In this document: one piece after another, positions 1-10,908 of the stretch | Position numbering within the stretch: the first letter of the stretch is position 1 | How the letters are laid out: the number at the start of each line of letters is the position of its first letter | Assembly (NCBI RefSeq): GCF_947179515.1 | Contig: NC_067482.1 | Location: 71,190,311 to 71,254,310, forward strand | Direction: 5' to 3' | Source: Apodemus sylvaticus | Lineage: Eukaryota > Chordata > Mammalia > Rodentia > Muridae | Length of the DNA: 64,000 nt | The notes under the pieces: model-generated | The model's database searches: none | Seen by the model: only the letters and a program-made list of their open reading frames with translations | Told to the model about the DNA's origin: nothing | Made by a program: the position numbers and the translations under genes

Positions 1-112
1 TTATCCTTTATATTAAAGTAGATTTTAAGTTTCATGAGGTTCCATTTATTTATCATTGATCTTAGTTTTTGCATGTTTGCTATTCTTGGTTTTTTTTTTT
101 TTCAATGCTATC
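1..112 (-). mobile_element. L1 ORF2 fragment at window edge
   Basis: The plus strand reads like the reverse complement of rodent L1 ORF2. The stretch around 33-75 (ttcatgaggttccatttatt, then attgatcttag) matches the equivalent part of the better preserved L1 in this window at about 3815-3847. The fragment runs off the left edge and fades after the T-run near 90-102. It is an old, degraded piece with no open frame. Confidence 0.6.
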
Positions 113-610
113 CTTCAGTACTGCATATTGGTATTAGAAAATACAAATAGTTGAATGACTGATAATCAATGATTTTACTTCTTAATTTCAAATCTTAATT
201 TTATGCAAGGTTATCAAAATGAGAAAGATGTATGTGATAGCACTCAACTATTGCTGGAACATTATAAAAACTTCTTATTTAGGATCTGTAGATTCAAGTA
301 TAAACTAGATGTCGTTGAAGCTGTAGAGGGAGTTATTTATGACAATTTAAGAATATGAATCCTGTATTGGTCAGTTCTTTATCCACTGAAGACTAGATAA
401 AACAGTACTAATACACATAAAGCATGGGGTGGCACCTTAGCAACAGCTGGCTCCTTGTCTAGAAAAGACAGATTATAGTACAACCTGACAGATTTGATAA
501 TGTCTAGTTTAGTGGAGGTTAAGACCATGGTATCAAAGTTCCTTCTTAGTTTAACCTTTGAATTCATGGTCAAGCTATGTTAAAAAAAAATTCTTGTTAA
601 GTCGTGGGAG
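113..610. other. unassigned AT-rich sequence
   Basis: No repeat family, gene or RNA recognised. A 64-codon minus-strand open frame (379-573) is chance-sized and has no recognisable domain. Confidence 0.5.
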
Positions 611-687
<77 letters not shown>

Positions 688-783
688 AGAGAGAGAGAGA
701 GAGACCTACAGACACAGAGACAGAGAGACAGAGACACAGTGACACAGAGAGATACAGAGAGAGACAGAGAGACAGAGAGAGAA
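611..783. repeat. compound microsatellite (CA)n-(GA)n with GACA/GAGACA tail
   Basis: A pure CA tract (611-645) passes directly into GA (646-677), a G-run, more GA, then imperfect ACAGAGAGAC units to 783. The low-complexity open frames on both strands here are products of the repeat, not genes. Confidence 0.97.
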
Positions 784-1937
784 AAGTAAAAAATATATTT
801 GTGCCCATTTAAGCTCCAGACCTGTCTATTCCCATGTGTACACAGAAACATGAATCCTACATATATACACAGGGATAGAAGACAAACACTAAAAGGAAAA
901 ATCCCTCATGTGTCTTGAACCTGTATATTACCTTTTCACTGGATACATAGAAAGAACAATTCACAAAACCATACTCATATTTATTTCACTTTTACCTACC
1001 TTGAAGCTTTCTGTTAAAAAACAATGAAATAATATCAGAGATCATCATTTCCAAACCCTGGTGAGACTAGAGAAACAGCAGTATTTGTACTTTCAAGTCA
1101 CTGTGTACCAGTACTGTCATTTCATGAGTGTTTGTGCATATTCCTTGTGATTTTTTTCTTGCTCAGGAGATGAGAACTCTCTGGTCCTCAATAGCTAAAA
1201 CCTTGAGAAAATGAGAGAGAAAAGATAATGTCCTCAGTTTCTGTCAATTTTATCATTAGATTAGAAACCCTCATCAGCTAAGTTTCCTTGCGCATCTTAA
1301 AGACAAAGTGAAAATGCGGGGTTTTATTATTTGGGAAATGATTTCATATTCCTCTTTTTAATAAGAAAAAGAAAGTCTCTGGTGCATGACTGCTCTTTCA
1401 GCAGGAAAGAAATGGTGCTTTTGCTGAAGCTAAAAATAGAGGGTTTAAAAAAAGTCACGTTATTTATAAATAGCACTGTTTCAATGCAGGCATGTTTGGT
1501 CAGAAGAAGCAGTTCAAACAAAAGCATAAGGTAAAAATATATCTACTTAAATGGCTTAGCAAGCCTATGTATAAAATTTATTGCTGTGGCATATAGATAA
1601 AAGTGCAATAGGAAGATAAACAATCAAGAATTGTTCATAGCACTGGGAACAGGAACATGCATTCTTGTTCATTTATTTGGCAGATCAGGAGCCTGATATT
1701 TAGAGGAGGTGTGTGAATTACTAAAACTGGGTATCTGACCACTATTTTCACCCATGGTTTCACTTCCTGATGCCATTCTGACAGTCAAGGAAATTTCTAT
1801 ATATCCAAGAGTGTCCTTTTACACAGTTGATCCTAAATCCAACTGGATAAAGAAGAAAGAGGAGAGACAGTGAACACTGAAAGAGACTTGGGAAAGAAAC
1901 ACCTTAACAGATAAGTTGATTAAGAAACTAAACTTAT
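784..1937. other. unassigned unique sequence
   Basis: About 1.1 kb without a recognisable repeat or gene. Two opposite open frames of 66-67 codons overlap at 1327-1534. Neither has a domain, and mutual overlap of this kind is expected by chance. Confidence 0.5.
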
Positions 1938-2090
1938 GGCCGGGAGGTCATGGCACACACCTTTAATCCCAGCACTTGGGAGGCAGAGGCACAAGGATTT
2001 CTGAGTTCAAGGCCAGTCTAGTCTGCAGAGTGAGTAGGACAGGTGGGGTTACACAGAAAAATCCTGTCTCAAAATAAAAAAGGAAAAAAT
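1938..2090 (+). mobile_element. B1 SINE
   Basis: A 7SL-derived rodent SINE transcribed by RNA polymerase III in its active form. It starts with ggccgggaggtcatggcaca, includes the hallmark cctttaatcccagcactt and gaggcagaggcac, and ends in ctgtctcaaaa plus an A-rich tail to about 2090. Several differences from consensus indicate an old copy. Confidence 0.93.
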
Positions 2091-2335
2091 AGCAACTACA
2101 CTTATGTAGTGGCAGAGACATCAGGCAGGAATGTTGGTTCTGTGGAAAGGAGCCTGAGAGAAGCATAGTCTTCCATATCAGGACACTTATGGGATAATCA
2201 GTAGAGTAAGATGATACCAAATTGCCTGTTAAAAATACAAGTATATATTTCTTAAACATTCACCAAATTTCATTATATGTTTATGTGGATATTCAAAACT
2301 CATGTGAATTTTATTTTTATTTATTCTTTCTTATT

Positions 2336-2787
2336 TGAAATATATATATTATATATTAACATATATTATATATTATACATTATAAATTACATATTATACA
2401 TTACACATTACATATTACCTATTACCTACTACACATTATATACAACATGTAACATACTACATATAACATATTACACATTACCTATTACACATTACATATC
2501 ACATATTGCATATCATATTTCATATATCACACATCATATATCATGTATCACATATCACATACCATATAGCATATATGATGTATCACATATCACATACCAT
2601 ACATCATATATCATATATATCATATGTCATATATCACATGTCACATGTCGTATGACATATGTCATACATCATATATCATATATTATACATTATATATTAT
2701 ATTATATATTATAAAATACGTTATGTGTTATGAGCTATGTGTTATGTGTTATGTGTTTTGTGTTATATGTTATATATATTAATAAAC
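2336..2787. repeat. degenerate A/T-rich tandem repeat
   Basis: About 450 bp of short imperfect units of the forms attatacatt, atcacatatc, acatatcat and, at the right end, ttatgtgtta. The unit drifts along the array from atata-type to acata-type to catatgtc-type to ttatgtg-type. A 145-codon open frame (2277-2714) rich in Tyr, Ile, His and Thr is only the translation of this repeat. The last 91 bp (2697-2787) recur on the far side of the neighbouring L1. Confidence 0.9.
2697..2787. repeat. left copy of long duplication flanking the 4.3-kb L1
   Basis: Begins ttatattatatattataaaa and ends ttatatatattaataaac. The same sequence with small indels lies at 7101-7196, directly after the other end of the L1. 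The copies differ by about 7 bp in the number of ttatg-type units and by a few substitutions. Confidence 0.85.
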
Positions 2788-3031
2788 TTTTTATTGATAT
2801 ATTTTTAATTTACATTTCAAATGATTTCCCCTTTTCTGGGTCCCCACTCCCAGCAAGTCCCATAACTCCTCTCCCCTCCCCGTGTTCCTCCATCTACCCC
2901 TTCCTGCTTCCCTGTTCTGCAATTCCCCTATACTCTTGCACTGAGTCTTTCCAGAACCAGGGGCCACTCTTCCATTCTTTTTGGACCTCATTTAATATGT
3001 GGATTATGTCTTGGGTATTTAAAGTTTCTAG

Positions 3032-6000
3032 GATAATATCCACTTATCAGTGACTGCATACTATGATTGTCTTTTGAGACTGGGTTACCTCACTTAGTAT
3101 GATGTTCTCCAGCTCCATTCATTTGTCTAAGAATTTCATGAATTCATTGTTTCTGATAGCTGGATAATACTCCATTGTGTAAATATACCACATTTTTTGT
3201 ATCCATTCCTCTGTTGAAGGACAGCTGGTTTCTTTCCAGCTTGTGGCTACTATAAATGGGGCTGCTATGAACATAGTGGAGCATGTGTCCTTATTGCATG
3301 CTGAAGAATCCTCTAGATATATGCCCAGGAGTAGTATAACCGGGTCCTCAGGAAGTGTCATGCCCAGTTTTCTGAGGAACCACGAGACTGATTTCCAAAG
3401 TGGCTGCACCATCTTGCAATCCCATCAGCAGTGGAGGAGTGTTCCTCTTTCTCCACATCCTTGCCAACACTTGCTGTCTCCTGAGTTTTTGACCTTAGCC
3501 ATTCTGACTGGTATGAGATGAAATCTCAGGGTTGTTTTGATTTGCATTTCCCTAATGATTAATTATGTTGAACATTTCTTAAGATGTTTCTCAGTTCTCC
3601 GAAGTTCTTCATGTGAAAATTCTTTGTTTAGCTCCGTACCCCATTTTTTAATGGGGTTATTTGGTTCTCTGGGTTCTACGTTTTTGAGTTCTTTGTATAT
3701 ATTAGATATTATCCACCTGTTGGATTTAGGATTGGTGAAGATCCTTTCCCAATCTGTTGGTTGATGTTTTGTCCTTTTGACAGTGTCCTTTGCCTTACAG
3801 AAACTTTGTAGTTTTATGAGGTCCCATTTGTCAATTCTTGATCTTAGAGCATAAGCTATTGGTGTTCTATTCAGGAACTTTTCCCCTGTGCCCCTGTCCT
3901 CAAGGGTCTTCCACAGTTTCTTTTCTATTAGTTTCAGTGTGTCAGGTTTTATGTGGAGGTCCTTGATCCATTTGGAGTTGAGCTTAGTACAAGGAGATAA
4001 GAATGGATCGATTCAAATTCTTCTGCATGCTGACCTCCAATTGAACCAGCACCATTTGTTGAAAAGACTTATCTTTTTTACGCTGCATGCTTTCAGCTCC
4101 TTTGTCAAAGATCAAGTGACCATAGGTGTGTGGGTTCATTTCTAGGTCTTCAACCCTATTCCATTGATCTGCTAGCCTGACATTGTACCAATACCATGCA
4201 GTTTTTATCACTATTGCTCTGTAGTAAAGATTAAAGTCTGGGCTACTGAATCCCCCTGAAGTACTTTTACTGTTGAGAATAGTTTTTGCTATCCTGGGTT
4301 TTTTGTTATTCCAGATGAATTTGGGAATTGCTCTTTCTAGCTCTATGAAGAACTGGGTTGGGATTTTTATGGGGATAGCATTGAATCTGTAGATTTCCTT
4401 TGGCAAGATGGCCATTTTAACAATATTTAACCTGCAAATCCACAAGCATGGAAGATTTTTCCATTTTCTGAGATCTTCTTCGATTTCCTTCTTCAGAGAT
4501 CTGAAGTTCTTGTCATATAGGTCTTTCACTTGCTTGGTTAGAGTCACCCCAAGATACTTTATGCTGTTTGTAGCTCTTGTAAAGGGAGTCATTTCCCCAA
4601 TTTCTTTTTCAGTCTGCTTATCCTTTGAATATATAAAGGCTATTGATTTGCTTGCCTTGCTTTTCTAGCCAGCCACTTTGCTGAAGTTGTTAATCAGCTG
4701 TGGGAGTTCTCTAGTAGAGTTTTTAGGGTCACTTAAGTATACTATCATATCATCTGCAAATAGTGATAGTTTGACTTCTTCCTTTCCAATTTGTATCCCT
4801 TTGACCTCCTTATGTTGTCTAATTGCTCTAGCTAGGACTTCAAGAACTATATTAAAAAGATATGGAGAGAGGGGGCAGCCTTGTCTAGTCCCTGATTTTA
4901 ATGGGATTGCTTCAAATTTCTCTCCATTTAGTTTGATGTTGGCTACCAGTTTGCTGTATATTGCTTTTACTAGGTTTAGATATGGGCCTTGAATTCCTGT
5001 CCTTTACAAGACTTTTAGCATGAAAGGATGCTGAATTTTGTCAAATGCTTTTTCAGCATCTAATGAAATGATCATGTGTTTTTTTTCTTTGAGTTTGTTT
5101 ATGTAGTGGATAGCATTTATGGATTTCCTTATATTGAACCATCCCTGCATCCCTGGGATGAAACCTACTTGATCACGGTAGATGATTGTTTTGATGTGTT
5201 CTTGGATACGGTGGGCAAGAATTTTATTTAGTATTTTTCCATCGATATTCATAAGGGAAATTGGTCTGAAATTCTCTTTCTTAGTTGGATCATTGTGTGG
5301 TTTTGGTATCAGCGTAATAGTGGGTTTGAAGAAGGAGTTGGATAGTGTTCCTTCTGTTTCTATTTGGTGGAAAAGTTTGAAGAGTATTGGTGTTAAGTCT
5401 TCTTTGTAGGTCTGATAGAATTCTGCACTGAAACCATCTGGTCCTGTGCTTTTTTTTGGTCTGAAGCCTATCTATGACCGTGTCTATCTCTTTAGGGGTT
5501 ATGGGTCTGTTTAGATGGTCTATTTGATCCTGTTTTAATTTTGGTAATTGCTATCTGTATAAGAAAATGTCAATTTCCTCCAGATTCTCCAGTTTTATTG
5601 AGTACAGGTTTTTGTAGTAGGATCTGATGATTTTTTGAATTTCCTCATTTTCTGTTGTAATATCTCCATTTTCCTTTCTAATTTTGTTAATTTGGATACT
5701 TTCTCTGTGCTCTTTGGTTAGTCTGGCTAAGGGTTTATCTATCTTGTTGAATTTTTCAAAGAACCAGCTTTTGGTTTTGTTGATTCTTTGTATGGTTCTC
5801 TTGGTTTCTACTTGATTGATTTCAGCCCTGAGTTTGATGATTTCCTGTCTTCTTCTCCTCCTGGGTGAATTAGTTTCTTTTTGTTCCAGGGTTTTCAGTT
5901 GTTCCATTAATCTTCTAGTGTATGCTCTCTCGAATTTCTTTTTGGAGGCACTCAAAGCTATGAGTTTTCCTCTTAGCACTGCTTTCATTGTGTGCCATAG

Positions 6001-6306
6001 ATTTGTGTATGTTGTGCCTTCATTTTCATTAAATGCTAAGAAATCTTTGATTTCTTTATTTTTTCCTTGACCAAGGTATCATTTAGTAGAGTATTGTTCA
6101 CTTTCCATGTGTATGTGGGTTTCTGTTGTTTTTATTTTTATTAAAGACCACTTTTACTCCATAGTGATCTGATAGGAGGCATGGGATTATTTCAATCTTC
6201 TTATATTTGTTGAGGTCTGTCTTGTGACCAACTATATGATCTATTTTAGAGAAGGTACCATGAGGTGCTGAGAAAAAAGTATATTCTTTTGCTTTGGGAT
6301 GAAAAG

Positions 6307-6367
<61 letters not shown>

Positions 6368-6900
6368 AACTCCAATTGGTCCAAAGCTTCAATTAGTTTC
6401 ACTGTCTCCCTATTTATTTTCTGTTTTCCTGATCGGTCCATTGGTGAGAGTGGAGTGTTGAAGTCACCCACAATTATTGTGTTAGGTGCAATGTGTGCTT
6501 TGAGCTTTAGTAAAGTTTCTTTTATGAATGAGAGCACCCTTGTATTTGGGGCATAGATGTTCAGGATTGAGAGTTCTTCTTGGTGGATTTTTCCTTTGAC
6601 CAGCAAGAAGTGACCTTCCATGTCTCTTTTGATGACATTAGGTTGAAAGTCAATTTTATCTGATATTAGAATGGCAACTCCAGCTTGTTTCCTCGGACCA
6701 TTTACTTGTAGAATAGTCTTCCAGCCTTTTACTCTAAGGTAGTTTTTGTCTTTGACACTGAGGTGTGTTTCCTGTATGCAGCAAAATGTAGGGTCCTGTT
6801 TACATAACCAGTCTGTTAGTCTATGTCTTTTTATTGGGGAATTGATTCGATTGATGTTAAGTGATATTAAGGAGTAGTGGTTATTGCTTCCTATCATTTT
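3032..6900 (-). pseudogene. L1 ORF2 (endonuclease / reverse transcriptase), broken
   Basis: ORF2 of L1 encodes an APE-type endonuclease, a reverse transcriptase and a C-terminal Cys-rich region. Seen here on the minus strand: an endonuclease part open over 6897-6307, including the phrases CCIQETHLS and ILNIYAPNT and the phosphate-handling-type VGDFNTPLS; a 145-codon segment at 5988-5551; an RT segment at 5252-5004 containing QVGFIPGMQGWFNIRKS and SLDAEKAFDKIQHPF; the RT catalytic FADD motif, readable near 4741-4767; and C-terminal segments at 4592-3984 and 3412-3119. These open pieces lie in three different frames, so there are at least two net frameshifts besides stops. The normal terminal GY-TAA reads GGA TAT TAT near 3032, so the stop is lost. 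The TA microsatellite at 6308-6364 interrupts the endonuclease domain. Total span (about 3.87 kb) equals a full ORF2. Confidence 0.93.
6308..6364. repeat. (TA)n microsatellite inside L1 ORF2
   Basis: 57 bp of pure TA. On the L1 coding strand it follows LDQLELT of the endonuclease domain, where intact rodent elements continue DIYR. It most likely grew from the short GATATCTA-like stretch of the gene itself. Confidence 0.96.
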
Positions 6901-7100
6901 TTATTTTAATTTTATACATGTGTGGTAATCTTCTTTGGGTTTGATGAAAGAAGCTTAATATCCTGCTTTTTCCAGGGTATAGTTTCCCTTGCTGTAATGG
7001 TATTTTCCCCCTATTATCCTTTGTAGGGAAGGGTTTGTGGAAAGATATTGTGTAAATTTGGTTTTGTCATAGAATATCTTGGTTTCTCCATCTATAGTAA

Positions 7101-7196
7101 TTATATTATATATTATAAAATGTTATGTGTTATGAGTTATGAGTTATGTGTTATGTGTTATGTGTTATGTGTTATATGTTATATATATTAATAAAC
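7101..7196. repeat. right copy of long duplication flanking the 4.3-kb L1
   Basis: Starts ttatattatatattataaaa and ends ttatatatattaataaac, matching 2697-2787. It has one extra tgagttat-type unit and lacks an acg near its start. The L1 fills exactly the space between the two copies. Confidence 0.85.
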
Positions 7197-7559
7197 ATTT
7201 TTTGAAAGAAAACATTTAGCTTTCCTGAACTTTGGGGTAAAGCTCAGCATTTTCACACATGTCCATATCTTCCACAGCTTAGTCAATTAGTTATGTTTTG
7301 TCATTCATCTTCATATACCATATTTATCACAACTAATTGGCTCACCCTGATCTACCATTGTTAGCAGAAGTTCCTACCTTTTCATAGGGTTCATGTTTGT
7401 TTGTTCCCATCCTCTGGACTTTGACAGACACATAGTGGCAATGTATTCATGGCCACAGCATGACCCCAGATAATGTCCCTGGAATCTCTTTACTCTACTT
7501 CACCTATCCAACCTGCCCCCTGTGAAACACCTAACTGCTAAATGTTTTACTGCATTTAT

Positions 7560-9000
7560 GGTTTAGTCTTTTCAGAATATTATACAATGAGAAAACGATC
7601 ACATTATTTTTGGATTGCCTTTCTTCTCTGAGTAATATGTATTTACTTTTCCTCCATATCTATTGTACCTATTATTATTACTCTTTGCGTCTGACTCACG
7701 CTTCATTCTTCTAATATTCTGTATCTATTAATCTGCTCGGTGGAAGACATCTTAATTAATTCTGAGTTTTACAGTTATAAGTAAATCTGCTATAATACTG
7801 ATATGACTTTGTGTGTGGGCACACTTTTAATCAGTTAACACCTGGGGTATTTTTAGCCACACATGTAAGATTTTATTTTTATTGTGCTTTGTTATATTTT
7901 GTTTATTTTAAAAATCTCATTCTTTGAGAATTTCATGTATTGTATACCCCTACCCCTGCTTTCAGTCAAATCTCCTTCCAAACTGTGAAGTTGAACAAAC
8001 ATTTTCTGCTCATTTGGGCAAATATCAAGGTTCTTATCCCTGGATACTGTGGTAACAGTATTCTTGGGCTTATAATAAACTACCAATTGGCTTCCAAGGA
8101 GACTGCACGGTTTCCATATCCACCACTAACGAGTAAGACTCCCTGATGTCCCAAATCTCTTTCTGCACTTGGTGTTGTCTGTGTTCTCTGTCTCATCTCT
8201 TTCAACAAGTGCATAGTGATGTTCTTGCTTATCTTGAAATTCTCTAATGATGTAATAGATTGAGCATCTTTAAGATGTGAATTTACTATTTGCACATCGT
8301 TAAATAACTGTGGCATATTTGTGTCTTATTTGCTAACCATTGTTTTTCATGTTGGATTTTAAAATGTACTTCAAAAACTACGTCTCCTTTTACATGCTTT
8401 TTCATAGACTTGTGTTCCCTTTTTGGTGTATCTTTCCATGCCCGTATCAATTTAATTTTTCAGAATAGATTTCTTAAATTTAATGATGTCTACCACTTTA
8501 TTTATTCTCTCATCTGTCATGTTTCTGGTGTTAGATTTAAAACTGTCTTGTTGGTCTAAACCCACCTAAACTTTCTCTAGCTTCTGTGTGGATTCCTTAT
8601 TTTCCACTTTGCATCTACACCTATGGTCATTTGGAATCTTTTGTTGACAGTGTTTTGTAACAGTAGTATGTGACTGTTAACTAGAGAGAGATAGCCATTG
8701 AGGAGTCTGTCCCTTCTTCACTGAGTTGCCCTCATCTTGTCCTACATCTTGTGATATTATTATGACTCTCCTCTTCAATTATTCTCATAGTCAGTTGAAA
8801 ACCTCTGTATCTCCTGTTTGTTGTATTACGGCATCTTCCTCACTATAGCTGCACACTGTGACTCAGCTGGAGTATGTGCTGACTAGGTATTTCCAGGTTG
8901 TTTTGGACTATTTGGAATCATTTGCCACTGGAATGAAGCTTTGAATCAGTTTGCTGATATCTGGAAAAGAACTTTTGGAAACTTCAGTAGGGACTTAGAG
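7560..9000 (-). mobile_element. ancient mammalian L1 (L1M-type) ORF2 remnant
   Basis: The plus strand at 7570-7850 follows the well-known old L1 sequence order in reverse complement: a 'ctgagtaatatgtatttact-ttcctccatat' block, then a 'ggaagacatcttaattaatt' block, then 'ctgctataa', then 'tttgtgtgtgggcacactttt', then 'cacctggggta'. The stretch 8320-8660 resembles the part further into ORF2, and 8880-8990 more weakly the next part. It is heavily diverged with no open frame. The right boundary is uncertain. Confidence 0.62.
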
Positions 9001-9195
9001 TACATGAAAGTAATATTTAGGGGATGTAAGTTTTCTTATTCTTGTATAAGAATTATCTTTAAGAGACTTCTCTATTTGTCTAGATAGTTTGCTTGATTTA
9101 TGTTTTAAATGAAAAATAAATGCTGAGAATGATGACGGAGGAGTATATGCAGATGATGGGACAGTTATAAAAGAATATATGGAGAATTGAATTGG

Positions 9196-9583
9196 TTTTC
9201 TTTTTTTATTAGATATTTGTTTACATTTCAAATGCCATCCCCTTTTCACGCTTCCCCTCCGAAAACCCCCTATCCCATTCCCCTTCCCCCTGCTCACTAA
9301 CCCATCCACTCCTGCTTCCCTGTCCTGGCATTTCCCTATACTGGAGCAATGAGCCTTTCCAGGTCCAAGGGTGTCTCTTCTCATTGATGTTCGACAAGAC
9401 TGTCCTCTGCTACCCATGCAGCTAGAGCCATGAATTCCTCTACATGTACTCTGTTTGCTGGTTAAGTCCCTGGGAGCTCTGACAATACTGTTTGGTTAAT
9501 ATTATGGTTCCTCCTATGGGCCTGGGAACCCCTTCAGCTCCTTGGGTCCTTTCTCTAGTTCCTCCATTGGGGACCCTGTGCTG
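9196..9583 (-). mobile_element. L1 3' UTR fragment
   Basis: Poly(T) at 9196-9207 is followed by attagatatttgtttacattt and then the C-rich 3' UTR in reverse complement (cttcccctcc, cactcctgcttccctgtcct, ggagcaatgagcctttccag). The same order recurs in this window at 34280-34690 and 41180-41560. The 5' end is truncated after gaccctgtgct. Confidence 0.88.
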
Positions 9584-10060
9584 GTTTTCTACTTCTAGTT
9601 CTCTAATGGACATTTTAATTTTGGTAGCTGCTAAATACATAACATATAGAATTTAATGTGAGCTTCATAGCTTCACTTTTAAATTCGAATTGAAGCTGTC
9701 TATATGTTCATTAAGTAGAAACTTTTGAACTGGCTGAATATGGTCTGTGGCAATTTTATTGATTTTAAAATTTTAACAACAAAATCTATTTAAAAATAAA
9801 TAAAAATAAATGTTGCAGTATAGGATATGTTTATATCTATAGGAAAAACACACCTGTGTATCAATTTGCCACACTGACTCAAAATCAAAAGGAAAGAAAG
9901 CTACAATAAAATGGGAAGGGATAGTAATGGAAACATGTATATAATGTCACAGGATTCCCTCCAAACAAGGTTAATCCTATGAAGGGTTTGTGGACATGAC
10001 AGGACCACAGCAGGATGAAGATGGATGAGCAGTTCATTACAGAAATATTAGGAGACAGAA

Positions 10061-10061
<1 letters not shown>
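9584..10061. other. unassigned sequence
   Basis: AT-rich sequence with an AAATA-rich patch at 9775-9815. Nothing recognised. Confidence 0.4.
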
Positions 10062-10106
<45 letters not shown>

Positions 10107-10155
10107 TGTGTATGTGTGGTGTGGTGTGTGGTGTGTGTGTGTGTGTGTGTGTGTG
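10062..10155. repeat. (GT)n microsatellite
   Basis: Two pure GT blocks separated by a GTGGTGTG/TATGTG interruption, in all about 94 bp. Confidence 0.97.
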
Positions 10156-10739
10156 GTATGCAAGTGGATCTAGAGACCTGGGAATACTGTGAACTTCATG
10201 GTACAGGTACATTGCTTTTCCTGGGAGGTTTCTAATAATCTAAGAGGAGGGAAACCTCCAGCAACGAGCATGTCAGGTGTGCAGTGGAGCTGATGAAGTG
10301 TCAGAATGGTTTAGGGAATGATGAGAAGATGAAGATGGATTTTTCTGATGTGTGGAAATGATTTGCAAAGAAAAAATATGAAAGGATGAATACCTTGCTG
10401 ACTTCACAGCCAGCATCTCCATTCCTGCCTTCTTTTGCATTGGTTTCCTCTCAAAAACTCCTCAACAGGGTGTACACTCAGAGATTCACTCATGAATTAT
10501 TCATCCATTAACTCTTTTGTGGCACAGTGTACCACATGAAGTATGAGTCTAAACATTGTAACACTGTGCTATAAATGTGTGGACAGATCAGTGGGAATCT
10601 CACACTTAACCCATTGAATTCTGTCTCCACTCTCACACGTCTATTACAGATTAGCTGACTCTAAGCTATTACCTCTTTTTAAAAAAGAAAATCCATGCAT
10701 GTATTGATTTTATGTATATATGTGTCCTGAGTATGTATA

Positions 10740-10908
10740 TATGTTTCATATACACGCAGTGCCATCAGAGAAGAGAGAAGGCCATTAGATTCCTTAGAAT
10801 TTCAGGTATAGATTGTCAACCATTATGAGTAGACTGGGAATCAAATCCCAGTCTTCTGAAAGATTATTAAGTGCACTTAACTGGTAAGCCACCTCTTTAG
10901 CTCTTGAG
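10740..10908 (-). mobile_element. B2/B3-type SINE, degraded
   Basis: Read on the minus strand it starts gagctaaagaggtggcttac and continues to the tRNA-type box region (ttcagaagactgggatttga, then ttcccagt). Further on, around 10765-10790, it has the ccttctctcttctctgatgg part equivalent to the B2/B3 body. It is tRNA-derived and far from consensus. Confidence 0.7.

Larger units (their letters stand above)
2788..7100 (-). mobile_element. LINE-1, 4.3 kb, 5'-truncated, minus strand
   Basis: The element reads leftward. Going from 7100 to 2788 it has the last part of ORF1 (about 6930-7100), a short spacer, ORF2 over its usual length (about 6900-3032) and a 3' UTR (about 3031-2788). The 3' UTR ends with the typical catttgaaatgtaaa (reverse complement at about 2808-2822) and only a very short A-tail. 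Frameshifts and stops break ORF2, so it cannot move on its own. It is flanked by a 91/96-bp direct duplication. The 3' UTR is of the same type as the young copy at 29681-30564, so I infer a fairly recent murid L1, older than that copy. Confidence 0.93.

Noticed and set aside
558..851. Several 60-84 codon open frames on both strands
   Set aside because: Translations of CA/GA microsatellite. Low complexity and present in several frames at once.
2277..2714. 145-codon open frame rich in Tyr, Ile, His
   Set aside because: Translation of the degenerate A/T tandem array. The units are not multiples that preserve a protein motif.
2336..2787. CRISPR-like array of short repeats
   Set aside because: The units are adjacent and drifting, there are no unique spacers, and the context is a rodent genome with SINEs and LINEs.
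3243..6556. Plus-strand open frames of 75-104 codons across the L1
   Set aside because: Antisense shadows of L1 ORF2, which reads on the minus strand.
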